Assembly: GCA_036397635.1 (NCBI GenBank)
Contig: DASWIP010000018.1
Coordinates: 1 to 64,000, forward strand
Length of the DNA: 64,000 nucleotides
Reading direction: 5' to 3'
Source: DASWIP01 sp036397635
GTDB taxonomy: Bacteria; Actinomycetota; AC-67
The translations under genes and the position numbers were made by a program. Positions 40,170-47,291 of this stretch are shown here, one piece after another. Positions within the stretch are counted from its first letter, which is position 1. Each line of letters starts with the position of its first letter. Under the pieces are notes generated by a model. It was not told the DNA's origin, made no database searches, and saw only the letters and a program-made list of their open reading frames with translations.

Positions 40170-41123
40170 ATGACAAAGACCGTGATCGTTCGAGTCTCAG
40201 CTGCGCTGGCTGCGTTGCTGGGCGTCGCGTTCGCCGTGGGTTCCATCGGCGGCGGCGATGCCGATCGCACGAGTGTTCTCTTCAGCCAAACGGGCAGCGC
40301 GATCCACGGAGGGTCTTCGCAGGAAGGCTTCGCCGACCGGGACTTGGCTGTTCCCGCGCCGGCCGATGAGCTGGCGGCCGCGCCCGGCGAGGACGCCGCG
40401 GCCGTTCAGGAGCTTCGCTTCGACGACCGCATCATCCGCACTGCCGACCTCTCGGTCGAGGTGCCCGAAGGCGCCTTCGACGAGGTGTGGGATCGCGCGC
40501 TGAAGGTCGCGGATCGCTTCGGCGGATCGGTGTTGACGACGAGCCGAGGCTCGGGTGATCCCGAACGCGAGGCGGTCGCCTTCGGCGAACTCACGATCCG
40601 GGTGCCATCGGAGCGGTTCGAGGAAGCCGCGATCGCGGTCCGTGCGCTCGGTGAGGTGCGAAGCGACCAGACGTCGTCGCAGGATGTCACCGAGGAGTAC
40701 GTCGATCTGACCAGCAGGCTGCGCCACCTGCGGGCCCAGGAGGATGCCCTTCTGACGCTGATGGGGCGCGCGCGCAGCGTGCAGGACATCCTGGTCGTGC
40801 AGCGTGAGCTCGCGAACGTCCAGGCCGAGATCGAGCGGGTCACCGGGCGCATCAACTTCCTGGACGCACGGACCGAGTTCTCCACGATCTCGCTGCGGCT
40901 GGGCGAGCCGGGCGTGTTCACCCTGAGCAAGCCTCCGAGCGAGGGCCCATCCTTCGCGAAGGCCTGGGAGACCGCGCTCGAGGGCCTGGAGCGCATGGCG
41001 ACGGCGGGGATGATCGTGGTGCTGTGGGCGGCGCCGTTCGCGCTGCTCGCCGCGATCGGTGCGTGGGTGCTGCGCCGCCGCCGCCCCGTGCCCGAGGTGG
41101 GCGGTCCCGCGCACGAGGTGTAG
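40170..41123 (+). CDS. DUF4349 membrane-anchored protein
   Basis: Protein of 317 residues. Signal/anchor helix (VSAALAALLGVAFAVGSIGG), the DUF4349 region (RIIRTADLSVEVPEG, AFGELTIRVPSERFEEA, DVTEEYVDLTSRLRHLRAQEDALL) with a predicted coiled coil (ILVVQRELANVQAEIERVTG), and a C-terminal helix (MIVVLWAAPFALLAAIGAWV). Such proteins are often lipoproteins of unknown role. The ATG at 40170 has AGGAGGAA upstream. Its last codons are part of a tandem duplication that extends past the stop. Confidence 0.87.
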   Translation: MTKTVIVRVSAALAALLGVAFAVGSIGGGDADRTSVLFSQTGSAIHGGSSQEGFADRDLAVPAPADELAAAPGEDAAAVQELRFDDRIIRTADLSVEVPEGAFDEVWDRALKVADRFGGSVLTTSRGSGDPEREAVAFGELTIRVPSERFEEAAIAVRALGEVRSDQTSSQDVTEEYVDLTSRLRHLRAQEDALLTLMGRARSVQDILVVQRELANVQAEIERVTGRINFLDARTEFSTISLRLGEPGVFTLSKPPSEGPSFAKAWETALEGLERMATAGMIVVLWAAPFALLAAIGAWVLRRRRPVPEVGGPAHEV

Positions 41124-41170
41124 CAGCTCCGCGCACGAGGTTGGCGGTCCCGCGCACGAGGTGTAGCAGC
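41094..41170 (+). repeat. 34-base direct repeat duplicating the DUF4349 3' end
   Basis: Bases 41094-41127 recur at 41137-41170 with one mismatch, an offset of 43. The first copy encodes the last residues and TAG of the DUF4349 gene, and the second lies wholly in the intergenic space. Confidence 0.9.
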
Positions 41171-41225
41171 CGGGCCGCACGCCGCTACCATGTCGGAGTC
41201 CCGCCTGCGGCGGGACCCCGACGCC

Positions 41226-42119
41226 ATGGCCAAACGACAAGGGTTCCTGTTCATCGCCATCTGCACGCTCGCGTGGGGATCGATCGGCGTCATCGTCAAA
41301 GAGGTCACGTTGAACGCGCCGGTGATCGCGTTCTTCCGCTTGGCCTTCGGCATGAGCGTCGTGATCGCGTGGCTCGCGTGGCGCCGGCGGCTGGGTGAGT
41401 TGCGGCCGCATACCAGACCCGCGCTTCTGCTCGCCTCCGGCGCGGTGCTGGGCGCCCATTGGGTCACCTTGTTCGAGGCGTTCAAACGGCTCGACGTGGC
41501 ATCGACGATCTTGATCGTCTTCCTTGGGCCGGTGCTGATGGCCGCCGCGGCGCCGCTGGTGCTCGGCGAACGGCTGCGTCCCCTGTCCATCGCCGCGCTG
41601 ACGGTGGCGTTCGGAGGGATCAGCTTGATCGCTGTTCCCGACATCGCCCGGATCGACACCTGGGGTGTCATCGCCGCGCTGATCAGCGGAGTCCTGTTCG
41701 CGGTGATGCTGCTGATCGGCAAGCTGCTCGCGCCGAAGTACACGCCGTCGGCGATGGTGGTATGGCAGCAGGGGGTCGCCGCCGTTCTGGTGTCGCCGGC
41801 GCTGCTCGTGGCGGAGGCGGGTGAAGTGGTGCGCGCGCTCCCGCTGCTCGTGCTGCTGGGGATGGGCTACACGGGACTGCTCGGGATCCTGTTGTGGCGG
41901 GCGATCGGGATGCTGGAGGCCCAGCAATTGAGCGTGATGTTCTACATCGAGCCGGCGTCTGCCGTGTTGTACGCGTGGGCGCTGCTGGGCGAGCAGCCGT
42001 CCTGGCTCACCTTGGTCGGCGGCGCGCTCGTGGTCGCCGCGGGGTTGGCTATCATCGTCGGGGAGCGGCTGCCGGGGGGCACGCCGTCCATGCCTGAACC
42101 GATCCTCGAGGAGGCCTGA
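41226..42119 (+). CDS. EamA/DMT-family transporter
   Basis: Membrane protein of 297 residues with ten helices in two EamA halves (FLFIAICTLAWGSIGVIVKE; GVIAALISGVLFAVMLLIGK). LGPVLMAAAAPLVLGERL and YIEPASAVLYAWALLGEQ are the paired EamA ends. Probably a metabolite exporter, substrate unknown. The ATG at 41226 is preferred; another in frame at 41190 falls inside a TACCAT -10-like box. Three bases separate its stop from the next small gene. Confidence 0.88.
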   Translation: MAKRQGFLFIAICTLAWGSIGVIVKEVTLNAPVIAFFRLAFGMSVVIAWLAWRRRLGELRPHTRPALLLASGAVLGAHWVTLFEAFKRLDVASTILIVFLGPVLMAAAAPLVLGERLRPLSIAALTVAFGGISLIAVPDIARIDTWGVIAALISGVLFAVMLLIGKLLAPKYTPSAMVVWQQGVAAVLVSPALLVAEAGEVVRALPLLVLLGMGYTGLLGILLWRAIGMLEAQQLSVMFYIEPASAVLYAWALLGEQPSWLTLVGGALVVAAGLAIIVGERLPGGTPSMPEPILEEA

Positions 42120-42122
42120 GCC

Positions 42123-42341
42123 TTGGTCCCGCTGCCGCAGATCCTCGCCGAGCTGATCATGGCGCTCGGTGCGGCGCTGCTGTTCGCCAACGTCTATGCC
42201 CTGGTCCGGCCGAGGCTCAGGGGCGGCCGGGAACCAGCTCCCCAGGTGCAGGCGCGCGGCCGCGTCGTGATCAACATGCTGATCGGCCTGGTCGTGATGG
42301 TCTGGGGATTCGCCTCGTTCGTCGCCGGCGGGAGCGCGTAG
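42123..42341 (+). CDS. Small two-helix membrane protein
   Basis: Protein of 72 residues from the TTG at 42123, with two membrane helices (LAELIMALGAALLFANVYAL; VVINMLIGLVVMVWGFASFV) joined by a basic loop. No family recognised. It follows the EamA gene by three bases, so it is probably co-translated and could be an accessory protein. Confidence 0.65.
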   Translation: MVPLPQILAELIMALGAALLFANVYALVRPRLRGGREPAPQVQARGRVVINMLIGLVVMVWGFASFVAGGSA

Positions 42342-42525
42342 GCCCCGGGATCGTCCGCTTCGTCCCGTTCCATGCCTTCTGCCCAGGTCAGAGCAGTCGG
42401 TTGTTCGGATTCGTGAGGTCGCCCGCGGCAGGGTATCGTGCCGTTCCGTCGAAAACGTCCCACGGTGGCCGCTTCCGCACCCCGGGCGCGGTCCCGTAAA
42501 GGTTCACCCGGACCTCGGAAGGAAG

Positions 42526-43323
42526 ATGATGCGACGACGGTTGGTTCTGGCCGCCGCGACGGCGGCGCTGATGCTCGTAGGGCCGATGACCGCGACCGGC
42601 GGCCCCTACAACGTCGAGGTGAATCGTGGCACGGCCGCCATCATAGGAACTTTCACGTCCGACGGCGGGTTGGCGCCGGTTGAGCTCGCCGACGGCTCGC
42701 AGGCCGTCGCGTTCCTTTTCGAGCAGGAGTCCAGCCAGGTGCGGGGCAACTTCATCTTCCCACAGCCGGACCCCAAAGCAGATCTGACGACGCCGAAGGA
42801 GTTCGTCGGCTGCATCCTGATCTTCAAGGCGGATACGTTCGATCGCGGCTGCGAAGTTCTGGCGCCGTCCTACATCGAGACGGATCCGGCCTTCAATGAG
42901 ACGACGGTGGTGTTCGGCGTCCAGTCGTTCCGGCCGGACGGTTTCCGCCTCATCGCGACCATGGTGCTCGACGGACAAGGTTCGCCCGCCCCGATCGAGA
43001 CCCATGCCGCGTCTGTGACGCCGGAGCCGCCGGGGGCACCGACGCTCGCGTTCGCCGCGGGCAGCGTCTACCTTGCGCGCGATGCGATCGTGCGTGGCTC
43101 CATCCGCTCCGACCTTGTCGGCGGAGGGGCGATCAAGACGAGCACGACGGTCAACAGCCAGATGTGGACCGGCCTGTTCGGCTTCGACGAGACAGGGCAG
43201 GGTGGGCTCCTCATCCAGCCGGGATTCACCGCCTCGCTCGAAACCGAGCACATCGTCTGCTTCCCCGAACCCCAACCGGGGGACCCTGCGTCGCCCTTGC
43301 CTCCCGGGTGCCATCCGTTCTAG
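42526..43323 (+). CDS. Secreted protein of unknown family
   Basis: Protein of 265 residues with a signal peptide (RRRLVLAAATAALMLVGPMT) and a beta-rich mature part without membrane helices. A single-domain layout with Phe and Gly at strand ends (AFLFEQESSQVRGNFIF, TVVFGVQSFRPDGFRL) and four cysteines (GCIL, RGCEV, IVCFP, GCHPF) suggests two disulfides. I do not recognise it. The ATG at 42526 follows CGGAAGGAAG. Confidence 0.75.
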   Translation: MMRRRLVLAAATAALMLVGPMTATGGPYNVEVNRGTAAIIGTFTSDGGLAPVELADGSQAVAFLFEQESSQVRGNFIFPQPDPKADLTTPKEFVGCILIFKADTFDRGCEVLAPSYIETDPAFNETTVVFGVQSFRPDGFRLIATMVLDGQGSPAPIETHAASVTPEPPGAPTLAFAAGSVYLARDAIVRGSIRSDLVGGGAIKTSTTVNSQMWTGLFGFDETGQGGLLIQPGFTASLETEHIVCFPEPQPGDPASPLPPGCHPF

Positions 43324-43426
43324 TCGCACGAGCACTGCACGTGAAGACCGTGTCTTCCGGAACGGACGGATGGTCGATCGCGACGGCCGACCTGGGAGCG
43401 GATGAGGGTTGAGGCGGAAGTGTGAG

Positions 43427-43497
43427 AGCGGATGAGGGGAATCGAACCCCCGTCTAAAGCTTGGGAAGCTTTCGTTCTACCATTGAACTACATCCGC
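43427..43497 (-). tRNA. tRNA-Gly (anticodon CCC)
   Basis: On the minus strand the 71 bases fold as a standard cloverleaf: acceptor GCGGATG/CATCCGC, D-stem GTTC/GAAC, anticodon stem AAAGC/GCTTT with loop TTCCCAA, and a T-arm with TTCGATT. The anticodon CCC reads GGG glycine codons. CCA is not encoded, which fits the presence of a CCA-adding enzyme gene at 10632. Confidence 0.96.
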
Positions 43498-43526
43498 GAG
43501 TGCCGGAGATGGTAGCACCCGTCCCG

Positions 43527-43586
43527 CGCGCGCAACCAGGGGATCTGCTCGTCCGCCGCGCGCAACCAGCGGATCCGCTCGTCCGC
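43527..43586. repeat. 30-base tandem repeat, two copies
   Basis: Units 43527-43556 and 43557-43586 share CGCGCGCAACCAG and GCTCGTCCGC with only two mismatches. They lie between the tRNA gene and the small membrane protein gene at 43609. No open frame spans them. Confidence 0.85.
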
Positions 43587-43608
43587 CGCGAGCGGCGGCG
43601 GTCATGTC

Positions 43609-43881
43609 TCAGAACGGCGGGTGGATCTCGGTGTTGAGGAATTCGACGGTATCCGGCCACCAGGAGAGCAGGATCGCGAAGGCGACGATACCGGTCATCA
43701 TCCCCCACGCGACCCCGCGCGTGAGGTCTCCCGCGAGCAGCGCGACGGCGCCGAGTACCATCACAACCAGGAACGGGAACCAGGCTGGTCCCTCATCGAT
43801 CAGTTGGTGCATGCCTTCCGCGATGAACGGGGCGGCCACCAGGCCGGCGATCGCGGTGATGCTGAGCCAGATCTTGCCCAC
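43609..43881 (-). CDS. Small membrane protein downstream of the thiolase
   Basis: Protein of 90 residues with three hydrophobic segments (LSITAIAGLVAAPFIAEGM, WFPFLVVMVLGAVALLAGDL, GMMTGIVAFAILLSWW) and a C-terminal EIHPPF. Family not recognised. The GTG at 43881 follows the thiolase TGA by one base, so it is probably translated from the same mRNA. Confidence 0.7.
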   Translation of the reverse strand: MGKIWLSITAIAGLVAAPFIAEGMHQLIDEGPAWFPFLVVMVLGAVALLAGDLTRGVAWGMMTGIVAFAILLSWWPDTVEFLNTEIHPPF

Positions 43882-43882
43882 G

Positions 43883-45052
43883 TCAATCCCTTCCCAGGAT
43901 CGTCACCGAGCACACCGCACCCGGTCCCCCCAGATTGTGCGCCAGACCGAGCTCCGGGTCACGTACCTGCACACCTTCTGCCCGTCCCTGCAGCTGCCTG
44001 GTGACCTCACCGATCATCCGGCATCCTGTGGCGCCGATCGGATGCCCGAAGGACTTCAGTCCCCCGCTGGGGTTGACGGGAAGGTCACCATCGGCAGACG
44101 CGCGCCCATCCTCGCAGAAAGCCGCACCTTCACCGGGGGCGCAGAAACCGAGGTCCTCGTAGTTGAGCAGCTCGGTGATCGTGAAACAGTCGTGCACCTC
44201 CGCCAGAGAGATCTGGCGGGCGGGCTCGGTGATCCCCGCTTCCTCGTAGGCCTGGGCGGCCGCGAACCGGGTGGCCGGGAACCCTTGATAGTCGAATCCG
44301 GGGTCGTACATCGGGTGCGCGCTCGTCACCGCGAGCCCGTTGGCCTTGACCATGACGTAGTCGTCCTTGTGGTTGAGCGTCTTGGCGATCTCGGGCCGGG
44401 TGATGATCACGGCAGCCGCACCGTCGGAGACGGCACATGAGTCGAACCGGCCGAGCGGCCACGCGATCATCGGCGCCTCGATCGCGGTCTCCATGGTGAT
44501 CTCGCGGCGGAAGTGCGCCTTCGGATGCTTGGCGCCGTTGGCGTGGTTCTTCACCGCGACGCGCGCGAGATCCTCGCGCGTCCAGCCCCGCTGGGCGAAG
44601 CAGCGGGACGCGGCCATCGCGAACAGCGCCGGCGCGCTCGCCGGCGGCATGAAGGGCGGGATCGAGTCGCGCAGGACGTTGGGCAGGCCTCGCGATCCTT
44701 GATCGGTGATCTTCTCCACGCCACAGGCGAGCACGATGTCGTACACGCCGGCGGCGACCGCGAAGCACGCATTGCGGAACGCGTCCATCCCGGAGGCGCA
44801 GTAGTTCTCCACGCGCGTCGCGGGGATGCCGTAGAGCCTGGTGGCATCCGCGACGGTGGTGCCGCTCAGGCCGGTGAAGCGGTAGTAGACGCCGACCCAC
44901 ATGGCCTGGATGTCTTTGCGTTCGATCCCTGCGTCGCCGACGGCCTCCTCGACGGCCTCGAGCAACAGATCCTCTTGATCCTTCTCGTAATGCTCGGTGA
45001 ATCGCGTCGCGCCGACGCCGGCGACCGCGACCCTATCCTTGATGCCCGGCAT
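43883..45052 (-). CDS. Thiolase-family protein (SCP2/lipid-transfer or acetyl-CoA acetyltransferase type)
   Basis: Protein of 389 residues. Nucleophile Cys85 lies in VENYCASGMDAFRNA; later motifs include SLAEVHDCFTITE and GGLKSFGHPIGATGCRM with the catalytic histidines, and NLGGPGAVCSV at the end. It resembles SCP2/Ltp-type thiolases and the acetoacetyl-CoA thiolases that form complexes with DUF35 proteins. It overlaps by 20 bases the upstream gene encoding an HMG-CoA-synthase-like/DUF35 fusion, so the two are probably partners. Substrate unknown. Confidence 0.88.
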   Translation of the reverse strand: MPGIKDRVAVAGVGATRFTEHYEKDQEDLLLEAVEEAVGDAGIERKDIQAMWVGVYYRFTGLSGTTVADATRLYGIPATRVENYCASGMDAFRNACFAVAAGVYDIVLACGVEKITDQGSRGLPNVLRDSIPPFMPPASAPALFAMAASRCFAQRGWTREDLARVAVKNHANGAKHPKAHFRREITMETAIEAPMIAWPLGRFDSCAVSDGAAAVIITRPEIAKTLNHKDDYVMVKANGLAVTSAHPMYDPGFDYQGFPATRFAAAQAYEEAGITEPARQISLAEVHDCFTITELLNYEDLGFCAPGEGAAFCEDGRASADGDLPVNPSGGLKSFGHPIGATGCRMIGEVTRQLQGRAEGVQVRDPELGLAHNLGGPGAVCSVTILGRD

Positions 45053-46433
45053 CGCGTCTCGGCCTCGCTTTCCAATAGTAGTTGCGGAACCCCGCGGCTT
45101 CATGCATCAGGCGAAAGGTCAGCTCGACCTGCATGCCCACCGCGACCTCGGATGGTTCGCAGTCGGTGCACTCCATGAAGATCCTGCCGCCGCCGTCGAG
45201 ATCCACAACCGCGCGCGGCACCGGCGTCTCGAGATACTCGCCCGCGATCAGGTGGTCGAGCGTGAAAGTGAACACCTCGCCGGTGCGTTGCAGCTTGATG
45301 CGATCCATCTTGTCCGCGGTGCTGCACGCGATGCACGCGCGGTTCGCGGGGAACTGGACGACCCCGCACGCCGTGCAGCGGACGCCGTACAGCGGCAGGG
45401 CCTGCGCGCGGTCTCGCCAGTACCGGATCGTCGAGCCCGGCACGATGGGATCGGTCCACGGCATGAGCTTTCGGAACCGGACGTAGCGCTCGTAGCTGGG
45501 CAGCATGCGCTTGTCCCCGATCTGGCGGGCGACCGTGAAGGCCGGCGCGCGCGCGCCGGCCCCGATGCGCAGCACGAGCGCGTCTGCGCCTTCGCCGCTG
45601 GCGGCGACGAGCAAGTGCTCGCCCGGGTTTCCCTCCTCGAGCGCGCGCGCGAGCGACACGAGAGCGTGCGCCGCGCCGAGATTGCCGACCGTGGTGAACA
45701 GGGTGTCGCGCGCGCCCGCGATCCCCAGCCGCTTCGCCGTGGTCGCGTAGGTGCGGGGATCCGGCGCGTAGGCGGCGAAGCGCGCGATCGCATCCGGGTC
45801 GATCCCGGCGTCGGCGAGCGCCGCGGTCGCGGCTTCCTCGACCGCGCGCGCGTAGCCGTATTCGGTCTCGCTCTTGGCGTCGAAGCTCTGCACGAAGGCG
45901 TCGCCCGTGCGTCGCCAGGGCCCGGTGAAGTCCTCGGCGAGGCTCGCCGTCCCCGTGACCTCGACGGGGCCGTCCCGGGTGACGAGCAGCGCCCCCGCCG
46001 CGTCGCCGAAGAGCTGCTCGGCCGCGGTCGATGGTTCGGCCGGCCGGACATCGGCCGCGACCACGAGGGCGGCGCGCGCGCCGGCGGCGACGGCGTCCAG
46101 CGCTGCTCGCAACGCTTGGGTTCCTGCGCGCAGCGTCCCGGTGATGTCGGTCGTGCGGACGTCGTGCCGGTCGAGCACCGCGGCGATCGTGGCCGCGCCG
46201 TGCTTCTCGGCGTACGGCGGCGTCGTCGTGGCGAAGAAGACCGCATCGACGCTGCTCGCATCGTTGCCGACGCAGGCCAGCGCGGCCTCGACGCCGAGTG
46301 TCAGAGAGTCCTGGTCACCGGCAGCGACCGCGCGCTCGCCGGGCAGGGACGGGGTGTCCCACGCCGCGCCGAGCATCGCCCGGTCGAGCCGCCACAGGGG
46401 GATCGTCGTCCCCCACGCCGCGATACCGGCCAC
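45033..46433 (-). CDS. HMG-CoA-synthase-like protein fused to DUF35 (zinc ribbon + OB fold)
   Basis: Protein of 466 residues. Residues 1-300 follow the HMGCS/KAS III fold (GIAAWGTTIPLWRLD, AVFFATTTPPYAEKHGAATI), but the catalytic segment that reads AC-K-AGT in active synthases is TLRAGT, with Leu101 in place of Cys, and the expected His-Gln-Pro region reads YAPDPRTY. Residues ~340-450 are DUF35: zinc ribbon cysteines 353, 356, 367, 370, then an OB fold (GEVFTFTLDHLIAGEYLETP). In archaea thiolase, HMGCS and DUF35 form one complex. GTG start at 46433 with AGGAGGGGAGA upstream. Confidence 0.85.
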   Translation of the reverse strand: MAGIAAWGTTIPLWRLDRAMLGAAWDTPSLPGERAVAAGDQDSLTLGVEAALACVGNDASSVDAVFFATTTPPYAEKHGAATIAAVLDRHDVRTTDITGTLRAGTQALRAALDAVAAGARAALVVAADVRPAEPSTAAEQLFGDAAGALLVTRDGPVEVTGTASLAEDFTGPWRRTGDAFVQSFDAKSETEYGYARAVEEAATAALADAGIDPDAIARFAAYAPDPRTYATTAKRLGIAGARDTLFTTVGNLGAAHALVSLARALEEGNPGEHLLVAASGEGADALVLRIGAGARAPAFTVARQIGDKRMLPSYERYVRFRKLMPWTDPIVPGSTIRYWRDRAQALPLYGVRCTACGVVQFPANRACIACSTADKMDRIKLQRTGEVFTFTLDHLIAGEYLETPVPRAVVDLDGGGRIFMECTDCEPSEVAVGMQVELTFRLMHEAAGFRNYYWKARPRRDAGHQG

Positions 46434-46448
46434 TCTCCCCTCCTGGTC

Positions 46449-46589
46449 TCAGCAGCAGGTACGGAGCGAAGGATCCCACCACGCGCAGAACGCGTCGTCC
46501 CAGTACGGATCGTCGAATCGCAGGCCGATCTCGGCGCGCTCCTGCTCTTGGTCGTGCGCGCGCTTCTCCTCGGTCGCCTGCTCGCTCAT
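46449..46589 (-). CDS. Small acidic/aromatic protein with C-terminal CC
   Basis: Protein of 46 residues from the ATG at 46589, which lies 7 bases after a TAGGAT box (minus strand, 46602-46597). The first half is a charged helix (TEEKRAHDQEQERAEIGLRF), the second is aromatic (DDPYWDDAFCAWWDP) and ends SLRTCC. Not recognised. It lies 15 bases upstream of the HMGCS-like gene, so it may be the first gene of that operon. Confidence 0.6.
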   Translation of the reverse strand: MSEQATEEKRAHDQEQERAEIGLRFDDPYWDDAFCAWWDPSLRTCC

Positions 46590-46596
46590 CGGCATC

Positions 46597-46602
46597 ATCC
46601 TA
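46597..46602 (-). promoter_or_regulatory. -10 box (TAGGAT) of the small protein/HMGCS-like operon
   Basis: TAGGAT on the minus strand ends 7 bases before the ATG at 46589; two further ATGs (46595, 46598) would overlap or adjoin the box and are less likely starts. Confidence 0.45.
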
Positions 46603-46620
46603 TCGGCGAGGCGCCGCGGC

Positions 46621-46681
46621 GTACCACGCGGAGTTGTGCGCGCCCCTCGGGGTACCGCGCGGAGTTGTGCGCGCCCCTCGG
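46621..46681 (+). repeat. 30-base tandem repeat, two copies
   Basis: Units 46621-46650 and 46652-46681 differ at one base (GTACCACGCGG versus GTACCGCGCGG, then identical GAGTTGTGCGCGCCCCTCGG). They fill the space in front of the DUF3105 gene. Confidence 0.88.
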
Positions 46682-46700
46682 CTCGGGCATGCTGCCGGCC

Positions 46701-47231
46701 ATGCGTCGGATCGCCTCGTTCATCGTGCTCGCCCTCGTCCTCGCCGCGTGCGGGGGCGACGGAGATCCCGCTGATCCGGTGGAGTTGGGCGTCCCAGAAG
46801 GCCGGGCCTGCTCGGATGCGCTCTCGCTGCCATCCGAGGGACAGGATCACATCGAGGTCGGGCAGCGTACGACGTTTGCGACCGATCCACCGATGTCCGG
46901 CCCGCATTGGGGTCCGCCCGGCGGGCCCGTCCCTGCCGGCATCCACAACCAGGCCTTCCCCGACGAGGCGACGGTGCACAACCTGGAGCACGGTCACGTG
47001 ATCGTGCATCACAACGGCTTGCCGCCCGAGGTGCTGGAAGAGATCGAGGCGATCGTGCGCGCCGACCCCGTGCAGATGCTGGTCGTCTCACGCCCCACGA
47101 TGCCGTGGGTGCTCGCGTTCACGGCGTGGACCGTCGCGCAGGTCTGCGACGAGGTTCCCGACGATCTCATCGAGATGCTGCGCACCTTCGTTCGCGAGCA
47201 CAGGGACAACGCACCCGAAAGCGTCCCGTAG
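46701..47231 (+). CDS. DUF3105 lipoprotein
   Basis: Protein of 176 residues with a lipoprotein signal (FIVLALVLAACGG). The DUF3105 region is clear: FATDPPMSGPHWGPPGGPVPAG, a His-rich VHNLEHGHVIVHHNG and a C-terminal helix pair. The histidine cluster could bind a metal. Function not established. The ATG at 46701 directly follows the tandem repeat. Confidence 0.85.
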   Translation: MRRIASFIVLALVLAACGGDGDPADPVELGVPEGRACSDALSLPSEGQDHIEVGQRTTFATDPPMSGPHWGPPGGPVPAGIHNQAFPDEATVHNLEHGHVIVHHNGLPPEVLEEIEAIVRADPVQMLVVSRPTMPWVLAFTAWTVAQVCDEVPDDLIEMLRTFVREHRDNAPESVP

Positions 47232-47291
47232 CCTCTACGCGGCATCGTCCCCGAACCTCCATGCGACGCGCGCGCGTCCTGTTCCCGCGCG

